Shown here piece by piece: positions 12,561 through 23,179 of a stretch of 64,000 bases of DNA; position 1 is the first letter of the stretch, and each line of letters starts with the position of its first letter. The translations under genes were made by a program, and so were the position numbers. The stretch spans positions 131,293,547 through 131,357,546 of the forward strand of contig CM054116.1 in the NCBI GenBank assembly GCA_028673005.1. Direction: 5' to 3'. The notes under the pieces are model-generated. The model had not been told where the DNA came from and did no database searches. It saw nothing but the letters and a program-made list of their open reading frames with translations. Source of the stretch: Tanypteryx hageni. Taxonomy: Eukaryota; Arthropoda; Insecta; Odonata; Petaluridae.

Positions 12561-13094
12561 GGATATGAGTAAACACCAAATGAAAAGCCTGCGTACTGAG
12601 CATTTTCAACTAACTTTCCAGAATTGCCCCCTAAATCACAAAAAATACTTCGAGGATAGGCTAGGGAAATAGTTTTTTGATCAAGAGACGAACGCTTTTG
12701 CAATGAATATGATTCATTAAAGTTCGAACATCCTAAACGATATAAGAGCAATAGCAAAGGATTATTTGCGAGAAGACCACTATTGGTCAGAAGCACTGTT
12801 AATAATTATATAAAAACTTGTCTGTATGGGCATTTAGTTTGTGGTAATCCATCTTAAAAATATACACGACAAAATATTTGTAAATTAAAACTGTGGTATT
12901 GTAAAAGTTATTTTTGTCGTGTTTTTCTAATGATATAAATAATAATTTAGTGAACATAAGGAAGAACAATAGGGTGAGAAATTGACCCTTGAACAAAGTT
13001 GTGAGCAGACTGGAAGCTTTTGAGATTTGTGCTTGGCGCAGAAAAAAGTTGACTCCGTAGAAAAAATATTGAGTCGTATTATAATTAGTAAGAA
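12561..13094. other. No recognisable feature
   Basis: AT-rich sequence; the minus-strand frame at 12470-12796 overlaps the SINE and has no domain. Confidence 0.5.
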
Positions 13095-13289
13095 AATAAA
13101 GACGCTTAATTAGAGCAATTAGGCAGAAGTAGAATAGATGGGAGGGTTATATTTTGAGATGGCAGAGGAAGTCATAGAACGGAGGATCCTACGAAGTACG
13201 AGGAAAAAAGATGAGAAAAGAGATATTGGATAGATTAAAAGAGGCAAAGAAAGGCGCTATGAATGACTCTGAGTGGGATAGATTGTAAT
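13095..13289 (+). pseudogene. LINE reverse transcriptase ORF, C-terminal relic
   Basis: In one reading frame ending at the stop at 13287-13289 the translation reads GYILRW, then one stop codon (13175-13177), then NGGSYEVRGKK and KEILDRLKEAK. This follows the pattern commonly found at the C-terminus of insect APE/RT LINE ORFs: GH-x-LR-M, a basic R-G-(R)-P/K stretch, then a W/L-D-x-(I/V)-KE helix. The 62-kb LINE has an equivalent tail. Length is only about 60 codons and it is broken. The upstream RT domain is absent, so this is a 5'-truncated, decayed insertion. Identification rests on motif order only. Confidence 0.5.
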
Positions 13290-13589
13290 ACATCAACCAA
13301 AATCAACAATAGGTTTAAAAACAACTGTAAATATTGTAGAGATTTATTTTTTAACGCAATCCAAGATTCTGCCTTTCACTGCTCTCCGTCTGAATACATC
13401 CATGCCCGTGCATTCACAGATGGTAAGAACATAACAGGTCATTTCGTTAAGCTGCTCTTTGTTTGCCTACATGCCAGCATGTAAAAGCACGGTTTTGTCT
13501 AGTACTCCACCGCAACGACTCTTTCCTCTTACCTCGCATTTAGGCCAACTTCCAATTTCGCAGGCTCCTAACCAGAGTTAAAGGAACTC
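13290..13589. other. No recognisable feature
   Basis: May include the 3' UTR of the LINE relic; no clear poly(A) or target duplication. Confidence 0.4.
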
Positions 13590-13995
13590 AACATGCCTCT
13601 AGGTAGCAGCGACCTCTTTGGATTACATCGCAAGAATCACGAACCCCACTTCCCACGCCCCTCCTCCTCTCCCCGTGCTTCCCACCGACTCTCCCTTCAC
13701 TTTCTCGCCATCACTCCCACTCCCCCTCTATTCACTTCTTATCTCCTCCCGTTGGACCAACTTCCACGGGCAGAGCCAAGCGAAAAGTTTTTTGGCGTAT
13801 AGAGGAAATGGGATGGGGGAGTGGAGCAAGGGCGGGGTAGGAGCAGCACAGGACGGTGGATGTAGAGCGGGGTTGAATAGGAGGGTATAGGGGGTTGGGG
13901 AGGGCATCTTTCACGACTTAAAGGGGTCCGAAAAGGATAGAGAGAAATAGAAGTATAGCGAGAGAGGAGAAACGGAAATTCTGGGATGGAAAAGG
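13590..13995. repeat. Pyrimidine-to-purine strand-switch island
   Basis: 13640-13755 is C/T-rich (CCCCTCCTCCTCTCCCC, CACTCCCCCTC); 13800-13990 is G/A-rich (gagaggagaaacgg). The frames on both strands are serine/proline- or glycine-rich and not credible genes. Confidence 0.6.
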
Positions 13996-14876
13996 ACATT
14001 TTAGGGTAAATTGGAGAGAAAGCAAACGGCCGTGGCGTATGAACGTGTGTGGAACTTCCACCGTAAGGGACACTCCTTAATTCACAAATTAATTGATTCG
14101 AGAGAAATAAACGTCCAACTGGGAAAATAATTAACCAAAGAAAGAGACAATCGGAATAATTGCACTTTGCGGCTGAGAGGTGGCGTACACTATCTTCTAA
14201 GGCGAAATAAAAATTAAATTAAATTAAAATTGTCGAAACATTCAATGGGTGTTAAGTTGACAAATTATTAGAAGTCATAAAAATACTGAGTATACGTCAT
14301 GTTCTATATTTTCAAAACTTAAATTTATGGATATTATTTTCATAATTCATAAATTAATACCAACCGTCAAAATAAAGTTATCGCTTCAAAAAATAAAGTA
14401 ATCGATAATTCGAAATTATTTGAACTGGTTTATTTTAAAGAACCACATGAGAATTTTCAAATATTATTATCACACAGTTAACATAATTTACTTATATCGA
14501 GATTTTTCGGCGAGCTTCTTTATTCATTCTCTATATAGATTAAGATTATTCGCGTTAAAGACAATTCTATTCCTATTCAACTTGTAATATAACGGCTAGA
14601 TTAAAAATGATTAATTTCTTGAACTCGAAGGAGGACACCGAAGGAAACTGATTCTCCTTCCTCCGTTTTTCAAAATTATTCAAATGCTTTTTTAATAAAA
14701 TAAAACAAACCTCACACATGCCGGAATTTTTTTCATTAAAACAGATATGCGGTGTTTATTTTTGAGCTCGATTATAATGATTTTAAAAAAATTACCTACG
14801 GTAAAAACCGCGTTTGTTGGAATGCGTTTTCGCTCTGGGATGAGTGCGTTTAGAGGAGACCACCAGTGTATAATAT
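13996..14876. other. No recognisable feature
   Basis: AT-rich; no convincing frame, RNA gene or repeat boundary. Confidence 0.5.
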
Positions 14877-15260
14877 CTAAAGAGAAGCGAAAGAGAAAGA
14901 CAAAGAAGGAAAGAGAGAGGGAAAGAGAAATAGGGAAAGAGAGAGGGAGAGAGAAAGAGGGGAGAGGGAGAGAGAGACCAAATAAGGAGGAGGGTGGGGT
15001 GGGGGCGCTGGAGAGTATTGTCTTCGGGGGCGATGGGAGCATGTGGGTGCGTGAAAGAGATGGATTCCGACCACGGGGCGGCCACCTGCTGCCGCCAAGG
15101 ACTCGAGAAACCAAACTCCCATCCACTCGATGGCACTTCATAAGCGGGAAATGTTGAGAAAGCCGTCACAGGACTTGAGTCGGGTTCATAGAAACTGGGC
15201 GAGAGAGAGAGAGAGAAAGGGTGAGTTGGGGATGAGCAGATGAAAGGAGGAAGTGGGATA
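14877..15260 (+). repeat. (GA)n-rich low-complexity tract
   Basis: 14877-14990 is nearly pure G/A with GAGA repeats, and a second (GA)n lies at 15201-15222. Frames of up to 149 codons on both strands are Arg/Glu or Ser/Leu/Pro-rich translations of this tract. Confidence 0.7.
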
Positions 15261-15461
15261 AGTAAGAAGGGGATCTACACGAGACAATCGTCCGCATCCT
15301 CTTCGTCAGAACCAGTTTCCATCTCTGCTTGGCCAGCATTACCAGGGAAACAGGGTGTGTGTCGCAGTGACGCGAGAGTGTGAGAGCTGAATTTGATTTC
15401 GAGCTAGGAAAAAATGTTGAGGAGAAGAGAGAGATAGAGAAGACAAGGATTTATTATATTT

Positions 15462-15915
15462 TAGCTAAAATCGGTCGAACGGAAGTGGATGTATATTCTT
15501 GTCACTTGTCCGTTTTTTAAACACTTACTTTAATATTTGTTGAATGTAGTGGAATAAAAATTAGAGGTAATTTAATTTTCTACAACGTTCTTTCGAAACA
15601 TTTCCCCATATAATGCATTTAAGAGGTATTTTTAAAACTAATTTTTCTATCTGCCACCACCCCACCACCTATCGGCGGCTATGTAAAACACTTTACGCTT
15701 AGTTACGTCATAGTAACGCTCCTTTTTATCTTCTTAATATTTGGAGTTTCGTGTCTATATACAATATCAGAAGGCTACGGTTTGAGTTTATTTCTGTCAT
15801 TTGTAAAGTTTTTAAATTTTTCTCGCAGTTCCTTAAATTATATATTATCATTTAACCTATTTGAAATACTTAGAAATATTACAGGTATAGTAAAAATCAT
15901 ATGGTGGTCACGTCA
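15462..15915 (-). repeat. Unclassified dispersed repeat family B, copy 2
   Basis: Its reverse complement matches 4943-5412 block for block, from 'gtgaccaccatatga' through 'gacgtaactaagcgt' to 'aagtgacaagaat'. The two copies are inverted and about 10 kb apart. They have diverged by substitutions and small indels, so the event is not recent. Confidence 0.7.
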
Positions 15916-16605
15916 GATTTCTTAAGGATAGAATTGAGGGTTATTTGATAGTTTAAATATCTCTCAAAACTTTGGTAATTTTCAAAAATGTTAACATTAA
16001 ATTTTCTGCTGGGATCTAGAGCAAACATCCTGGAGGAAGGATTTACTAGGTAATGAAGCAATCGAGGGATCTGTTTCCTTGAATGATGCAATTTGAGACA
16101 ATTCAACTTCAGTGTGCGGAATCCTTTTGGATTTTAATGAATGATATAAGTATATGGACGTTTTATTCTGAACATTTTTCACTTCACATCAATAGAACTA
16201 TATAAAAATATTAAATTATTGATAAAGAATAACAAAATGACTTTTAAACGTTTCTTATACCGACAAACAACTTTTATAAATTGCAATACATTATTCGAAA
16301 CTCGATTTTTTTCTAGAAGAGCACCAAATCTATTAAATAGATTAATTAATACGTTAGCAACTTGGCACATGAGATGTGAGCTGGCATCCTTTAAGAAGTA
16401 AACAATTCTGTCTGCTTGAAGTGCAAACTGAAGTGTACTAAATTGTTCCTTGAGTAAAACCAACCTTATGCTAAATCTACTCGTGGCAAATATCATAGCC
16501 CATTCGTTTTCAAGACACATACTTCCTACTGCGTGAGGCGCTGCATTTTTGTAGAGGTAGAGGGCAAGATAAGACAATTTTGTTATTATTATCATTACAA
16601 TATTA
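15916..16605. other. Spacer left of the mariner-like element
   Basis: AT-rich. A 145-codon minus-strand frame at 16179-16616 is discussed under rejected items; its nominal start lies in the transposon end. No repeat recognised. Confidence 0.45.
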
Positions 16606-16607
16606 TA

Positions 16608-16696
16608 CAGGGCCACCCAAAAAAGACGCTTCAGTTTAAATTGCTTATATTTTTTTATATACTCAACGTACAGGAATTTTTTCTATCTTAATTTAC
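16608..16696 (+). repeat. Left terminal inverted repeat
   Basis: The first 50 bp match the reverse complement of the right end with two differences. Similarity continues through 'caacgtacagg' to 'ttaatttac' at 16696. Confidence 0.9.
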
Positions 16697-16746
16697 ACAG
16701 TAGACATGGGAAAAATGTTGCTGCCAAGTGGAATATTCCTGAATCA

Positions 16747-17868
16747 TTGTTAAACAAGATGGCGTATTGTTTAAATAAGGTGGCATACATTGTACAGCTA
16801 TACGTGTTTATAGTGAAAACTTTTTATTCTTCCGGTAGTGTATTGCAAGTGCAGCGCGATTTTCGAATTGAATTCAAGTTCAGGGAAGGTCCAAGCAGAT
16901 CAGTGATAAACAGGTTGGTGACTAAGTTGTGTGTGTGTGTGTGTGTTGTGACCGACAATAAGAAAGGTGTTGTCGGTAGGAACAGAACAGTGAGATCAGT
17001 CAACAACATTGCACGTGTTGATGAAGCAATTACGCGAAATCCTTACAAATCTGTTACACGTCTGCGACAACAATTAGCTATATCGCGATCATCGATCAAT
17101 AGGGTTTTAACAGAAGATCTGGAAACGTTCCCGTATAAGATTCAAGTGCTCCGGACCCTCAGCAAAATCGCCAAAGATGTTATGGTTGATGTTTGTGACC
17201 CTATTCTGCAAGTTTTGGAGGGAAATTCTGGAGTTCTTCGAAACATCTGGTTTTCCGATGAGGCGCATTTTCACCTTCTCGGTTATGTCAACAAGCAGAA
17301 TATGCGATTATGGGTCTCAGAAAACCCTAACACAATAATGGAGGCGCCATTACATCCGAAGAAATGCACGGTATGGTGCGCTATTTCAACTACTGGAATT
17401 GTTGGGGCAATTATTCTCACTGATACAGTGACCTCGGAATGTTATCATCATCTACTTGAAGAAGACTTCATCCCGTTTCTTCAAGGCATGAGTGTTAACT
17501 TAGAGGAAACGTTCTTTCATCAGGGTGGAGCTCGACCGCATACTGAAAATGCAATTTTTTATTTCCCCCATTGGCATTTTGACCAACGTGCTATCTCGAA
17601 TCGCTTCCCTGGACGTTTTGGCTGTGAATGGTCTTGGCCACCGTATTCTTCAGACTTCAATCCCTGCGACTACTTTCTATAAGGATATCTGAAAGACAAT
17701 GTGTACAGAAACAATCCCCACACAATTGATGTACTCAAAGAAGAAATTGCGTCTGTTATCTGCACAATCACTCCTAACGTTCTTGGCAGAGTAGTTGCCA
17801 ATTTTCAACGTCGATTACAAATGGTCTTGGATGCTGGTGGTTCACATAATGGAAATGTATTCCATTAA
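16747..17868 (+). pseudogene. Tc1/mariner-like transposase pseudogene
   Basis: The enzyme would bind the element's inverted repeats and cut and rejoin DNA in the nucleus. Residues ~25-130 form the helix-turn-helix DNA-binding part (VQRDFRIEF; then SRSSINRVL). The DDE/D catalytic part runs from D171 in WFSDEAHF to D303 in SSDFNPCD. Two lesions kill it. The second acidic position is Gly260 (HQGGARPH where the family has HQDGA), and the usual Trp of FLWGYLK is a stop (17680-17682). The frame then continues intact to a stop at 17866-17868 (about 373 codons in all). A (GT)n run at about 16928-16946 encodes CVCVCV between the two DNA-binding helices. The start chosen is the first ATG; an upstream start cannot be excluded. 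Confidence 0.9.
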
Positions 17869-17885
17869 TATCCCAAGTCTTCTTC

Positions 17886-17972
17886 GTAAATTAATATGAA
17901 ACATTCCTGTCCGTTAAGTAATTAAAAAAATATAAGTAATTTAAACTGAAGCGTCTTTTTTGGGTGACCCTG
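17886..17972 (-). repeat. Right terminal inverted repeat
   Basis: Mirror of 16608-16696; begins 18 bp after the transposase stop codon, so the 3' untranslated part is almost entirely repeat. Confidence 0.9.
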
Positions 17973-17974
17973 TA

Positions 17975-18640
17975 TTATAATTAAAAAGTAATTAACAACT
18001 CAGCTTCTTTGCAACCATAACAGGGAATCATTTTAACTATAGTCAAATAACATTTCTTAATTATACGGAAGTAACGTATAAGCCGTTTGTTGTATGCGCA
18101 TTAAATTTCTTCGAAACCGTAAAAAACTACCTTCTCAAGAATAATCCTTTTTGAACAGCACTAAGGAATATGTAGCTCACTTGCAAAGAACTTTTCTTGG
18201 AAATTCACTATAAAAATTAATAATTCTTTGGTATTATACATCTATTAATTAAATTCTCTATCAAAATTAATTAATATTGCTTCGGAGATCTACGTGAAAT
18301 ACTAATTTCTTGTTGATTGTATCCAGAATTAATTTCATTTGAAACTTGAAGTTAAAGTGAGCAAATTTGCCGTAAACTATTGATATGTTTTCCTATGGAG
18401 TAGTAGTTCCAGTAATTGTATTCCTATCAACATAAATTTTATAAATGATCAACATGAAAGCATTTATTGTAATGAAAGTCGATTCACTAATTAATAAAAC
18501 TAAATTTTCAGTATTCTTCAAATTTTATAGGAACTGTTTTTGAGATTCTACTCCAGTCGGGAAGGAAATAGAGAGAAAGTAAATTGAGACTGTGAAGACA
18601 GGTATTGACGGAAGAGAGATTTCGATCTGATGTAGGAAAT
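17975..18640. other. No recognisable feature
   Basis: AT-rich spacer right of the transposon. Confidence 0.5.
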
Positions 18641-18659
18641 TCTTTATGTGATTTGGCAG

Positions 18660-18835
18660 ATCTCTTTATTTATTTTCGGCCTTCACCTTTTTTCCCCGCA
18701 CCTCCCTCTTCCTCCCGTTCGTAGGGCCCTCTTCTTCCGCCCCGCTCCTGTTTTCCTCCTACCTCTCTTCACTTGCCAACTCCACACTCGCCTTCCGCCA
18801 CCCTGGGGCGTTTGCCGCGCCCTTCGGACGCTGTC
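18660..18835. repeat. Pyrimidine-rich low-complexity tract
   Basis: C/T-rich (CCTCCCTCTTCCTCCCG, CTTCACTTGCC). The overlapping 89-codon frame is a composition artefact. Confidence 0.5.
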
Positions 18836-19692
18836 TCTTCTTCACGCTATAAATGGAGGTGTGCGTTTAAATCCTACTGCGTCTCATGCCCCTTCGGTCC
18901 TGACCCACAATTACTAATATAGGAATCTCACTTCTCTTCCTACACATGCGGTTTACTCAGGAATCCATCACTTCTACTTGTATACGTCTGCAAATCTTTC
19001 ATCCCGTAGAAATCTCTTTTTATGATTCACAAATTGTTTTAGTATCAAGTCATTCTCAAACTCCCGAATTTAATTTCATAAAAATCTTGCATCACGTTCT
19101 TCTTAAAACGTTTTACTCCGTGATGCGTTGATCGATTCGAGACATTAGCGACTGCGAAAAGATGGAATGACAATCGCTCAGTACTCATCTAATAAAATTC
19201 AAGAGTCTATGTCGAACAGTAACAGCGACAAACAGAGGTTCAAAATTTCCACACTGCGCACAGTTCTGCGTCGGCGATGCCTCTTAATCTCTCGTCGGCC
19301 CCAAGACCCGAAAGATCGCCTACGAGAAAACCGACATATACCGCCTGCTCTTGGCTTCTTCTCTGATTAATGTAACAGAGGCATTATTCGTTTGTTTTGC
19401 AAAGTATATTTTTACGCGTTTTATTAGATCGTCGACTGTCATTTTCGCGTAGCTGCCGTCAGAAGGTAAACGATCCTTGCCGCCGTAGGGGTTTTACTCT
19501 CCTGAAATGTTCGGCACGCCTTGATCTTCCACCAAATTCTATTCCTCTACTAGATAAGTCCATTGGGTGCCTTCTTTGTGATGTCTGTAATTTACTCATC
19601 TAATTTATTGCTTTACGAATCTCATTAAAAGTTTTGCGAAACCGGTCTTTCGACAGGAGTAGAATTATAGTCGCAGATGTGACCTCGTTGAG

Positions 19693-19698
<6 letters not shown>
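18836..19698. other. No recognisable feature
   Basis: Mixed composition. Short frames of 60-68 codons only, none with a motif. Confidence 0.5.

Positions 19699-19754
<56 letters not shown>
19699..19754. repeat. (TA)n microsatellite
   Basis: About 28 uninterrupted TA units. Confidence 0.95.
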
Positions 19755-19760
<6 letters not shown>

Positions 19761-20714
19761 GTTGAGAAACACTTCATAATTGAAATATTTATAAGAAGTC
19801 CTTTTAAACGGAAAGTTCTGATAATTTTAATTTAATATGGCTCGAATCTCTGTAACTAAAATAGCTGAAAATAATGTCTCTGCCCTGAGCCATCTTGTTC
19901 TTGGCTATTTTTTATATTTCCCCGAAACTTTCCGCAAAGAGTACAGAACAAATTACTTTAAATTCTCAATGCTCTTGATCGCTCAAATAAGATCAGGTGT
20001 CTCTTGACTAATCCCTCATGAATGCTGGTCCATGACTGCTTAGCTCTAACAAATCGGTACTGAAAACCTCAGCAATCCCTGTCGATATATAGTGTTTAGA
20101 CCAGCATGAATATCGGGAATACTGTTTCAAGTCCCCTATTGCTCCAAAATGTTGCTCTTGTTCTCACAAAATTCTCCTTCTTTTCCATCATTGCGCTTTA
20201 CGCCGTTCTACTCCTGCTTGCGTTGAATTCATTTTAACATTTTCTCGTTTTACTTAGTCAAACATTTTATTTCGTTATTCTCCCCTTCTATATACGAACA
20301 TTTCTATCTGTCATCCGCTCGCTCTTCTTTATCTTTTTTGTGTTCCTTCGAATTTTCTAGCGTGCTTCTTTTCAGTCGATACATTAAAAGTGAATTCCCT
20401 CTGTCTGTTGATATATTCAATCCCATTTCTCATTTCAACCCGATTTCTTACAATTGTAAATCAATCTCGGCAACGGATTCTGTTTTTTAGCCTATCCCAT
20501 GCAATATCCATTGCCAACGTGGACACGAGTATTGCGTTTAGCAGCTGGGATTTATAAATGCTAAACTTTTCATGTCCTACAGCTTAAAGCAGAAAGCAGA
20601 TTCACATCAATAGCATTCTACATTCGGTCTATTCACAGAAAATTATTAGTATAGTTTTACCTTTTAGAGAGGAATGGGTAACCAAGATGATTCTTGAAGC
20701 TATAAAGGGTTTAT
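19755..20714. other. No recognisable feature
   Basis: Mixed AT-rich sequence; no coding frame, RNA or repeat boundary seen. Confidence 0.5.
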
Positions 20715-20950
20715 TAGGCTGGTTTCGAAAGGAAACAGTATTATGAAATGGTGTCTGTGTATGTGTCTCTCCCACTAACAATTTTTGCATCTATGGACCG
20801 AATATCATGAAATTTGGTATGAGGCTCGTGCTGCCAGGGCTCACCTCCGGGTTTTATTTTATTTGGCGATGAATGAAGTCTCGGGTTCGACACTGGGAAC
20901 GTTTTTCCTCTATTTGTTTTACACAAGAAGACTCAAATCCATCGTTCAGA
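20715..20950 (-). repeat. Dispersed repeat family A, copy 2
   Basis: The reverse complement reads 'aaaaacgttccca', a tRNA-like B box in antisense (TCGAACCCGAGACTTC), 'cccggaggtgagccctggcagcacgag' and 'cataccaaatttcatga'. It then runs through a (CA)n-type tract into 'ccatttcataa...gtttcctttcgaaa'. This is the same order as in 37095-37385. Confidence 0.75.
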
Positions 20951-21042
20951 GATGTTTTCGTAATAGTTAATATATCTTAAAATTGTGATATCTGAGCAAG
21001 ATTTGAACTGATCTAAGGGTATATTATATATTATATTATATA

Positions 21043-21830
21043 CTAGTAGTTGGTGCTTGCATTCTGCAAGCATTTCATCTCACCTTGAAAAAGCATTCAT
21101 TTCTCAGACAGATATTTCATCATTAAAAATATGTTTTTATTTCTAAAGATTTCACCTCAGCAGCGATTATCGTTTTTCCCACATGTAAAAATAATAGTTT
21201 TAAAAAATCCCCAAATGTTGCAATTTTAAAAATTTTACACTTTCTCCATTATGGGGTACTAATGCTACACATTTCCGCCAGATTTTAAAATTGTAGTACT
21301 TCTAGAAGTGAAATAATATTTTTCTAATTGTTTAAAGTTAAATAATTTTAACGGCCGCCGAAATTCATATATGGTAAAATTGAAAAGTTTATTTGTACAA
21401 ATTTACTATATTGTAAATAATTTGAAAAATTCAGCTTCCTAGCTCATCCCGTAGTACCTAAACATTTATCTATTTGTTTAAATTTTAAGAATTTTTAACT
21501 GCCAAACAAATTAAAATATCAAAATTTTTATAATCCCTGTTTCGTTTTTTTAAGAATTCTACTTTTAAAAAAATTTCAACTCCGTGGCACATTCGGAAAT
21601 ACATAAACCTTGAAAATTTGTTTAAACAATTGCGAATTTTTAGCGGCCGCATTGTTGCACTTTTTCAAGATTTTCGTGTTTTCTATTCGGTTTTGTACAA
21701 AATTCTACCTATGAAAAAAATTTCGAATCTCCAGCTCATCTGGAAGTGCCTAAACATTAGTATCCTCCTGTTATATGTTATATCCTCCTCCTCCTTCTCC
21801 TCCTCTGTAAGGAACGTCTATATAGAATGA
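21043..21830 (-). mobile_element. Helitron-like non-autonomous element, copy H1
   Basis: On the minus strand the unit ends in a hairpin (GCTTGCAGAATGCAAGC, 21055-21071), eight bases, then CTAG (21043-21046) followed by T. A hairpin shortly before CTRR with insertion next to T is the Helitron 3' signature. The other end starts in short AT/GGA-rich microsatellite followed by 'gatactaatgtttaggcac'. No coding frame; about 790 bp. Directly followed by a second unit in the same orientation. Confidence 0.75.
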
Positions 21831-22605
21831 CCAGTAGTTGGCGCTTGCATACTGCAAGCATTTCATTTCACCTTGAAAAAACATTTATTTTTCAGAAAGA
21901 CATTTCCTCATCACAAATATTCTTTTAATTATAAAGATTTCACCTCAGCAGCGATTTTCGTTTATCCCACATGTAAAAATAATAGTTTAAAACAATCCTC
22001 AAATTTTGAAATTTTAAAAATTTTACACTATCTTCATTATGGGGTACTATTGCTACATATTTTAGCCAATTTTTAAAGTTGTAGCACTTCTAGAAGTAAA
22101 TAAATATTTTTTTAATGTTTAAAATCAAATAATTTCTAACGGCCGTTGCAATTCATATATGGTAAAATTGGAAGGTTTATTTGTGCAAATACACAACTTT
22201 GTAAAAAATGTAAAAATTTCAGCTTCCTAGCTCATCCCGTAGTACCTAAACAGTTATCTATTTGTTTAAATTTTAAGAATTTTTAACTGCCAAAAAAAAT
22301 AAAATATCAAAATTTGTATAATCCCTATTTCGTTATATTAGGAATTCTACCTATAAAAAAAATTTCAACTCCGTAGCCAATGCGAAAATACATAAACCTT
22401 GAAAATTTGTTTAAACAATTGCGAATTTTTAGCGGCCGCATTGTTGCACTTTTTCATGATTTTCGTGTTTACTAGTCGGTTTTTCACAAAATCCTACCAA
22501 TGAAAAAAATTTCGAATCTCCAGCTCATCTGAAAGTGCCTAAACATTAGTATCCTCCTGTTATATGTTATATCCTCCTCCTCCTCTGTAAGGAACGTCTA
22601 TATAT
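21831..22605 (-). mobile_element. Helitron-like element, copy H2 (tandem with H1)
   Basis: Same family and orientation as H1. The hairpin is at 21843-21859 (GCTTGCAGTATGCAAGC on the minus strand) and the terminus is CTGG instead of CTAG. It ends in 'aggaacgtctatata', also found at the end of H1. Internal blocks such as 'aacggccg' and 'gcggccgcattgttgcactttttca' are shared with H1. Confidence 0.75.
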
Positions 22606-22620
22606 TATTATATATTATTA

Positions 22621-22651
<31 letters not shown>

Positions 22652-22770
22652 TGTATATTATTATATATTATTATATATTTATTACATATTATATATCATG
22701 TATATTATAATTCGAATCACAGAATTTTGATAGTTGATCATATTTTCATATATATATATATATATAACGC
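22606..22770. repeat. (ATT)n and (TA)n microsatellites
   Basis: TATTATTATT runs fill 22606-22685 next to Helitron copy H2, and a short (TA)n lies at 22739-22766. Microsatellite flanks the same family at 28.6 and 30.8 kb. Confidence 0.85.
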
Positions 22771-23179
22771 TAAGGCAATAAGTGGCGCACAATAACATTG
22801 TGTTGCTAATCAATAGGATATATAAACTGCTGACACAGCTGCCACAGAAACATATCAGATCTTTGTATCATAATGTTAGTATTCTATTGTAAAATATGTA
22901 TTAAAGATTATTATTATTAAGTATATATTACTTATTTAAAATTAATTTGCGTAAAATCTTATATGGTAGATTATGTATCATTGCGAGCTGTAAGCCCGTA
23001 AAAAATTTCGGAACTTAAATGATTTTAGAGTTTTCATTTACTTAATATCCCGAATCCCTTTTGGTTGGTCAGAGATATTTTAGATCAATGCGAATTTATA
23101 ACACAAATAAATTATATCATTTAACATTTCAAGAGATACAGAATTTTTCTTGCCATTGGAAAGTACATAATCATATAAA
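22771..23179. other. No recognisable feature
   Basis: AT-rich spacer. Confidence 0.5.

Larger units (their letters stand above)
16608..17972 (+). mobile_element. Tc1/mariner-like DNA transposon, complete but dead
   Basis: A 1365-bp element flanked on both sides by the TA dinucleotide (16606-16607 and 17973-17974), the target duplication of the IS630-Tc1-mariner superfamily. Both ends start CAGGG(C/T)CACCCAAAAAAG inward. The inverted repeats match nearly perfectly for 50 bp (two differences) and more loosely to about 88 bp. Inside is one transposase frame, now broken. The spacing of the acidic residues (42 between the second and third positions) is nearer to the DD41D (rosa/visitor-like) groups than to classical DD34D mariner. 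That sub-family assignment is inference. Confidence 0.93.

Noticed and set aside
16179..16616. 145-codon minus-strand frame with protein-like composition
   Set aside because: Its nominal start is a GTG inside the mariner inverted repeat, the opposite strand also reads open for 60 codons, and I recognise no domain. It is within what chance can give. A protein search would decide.
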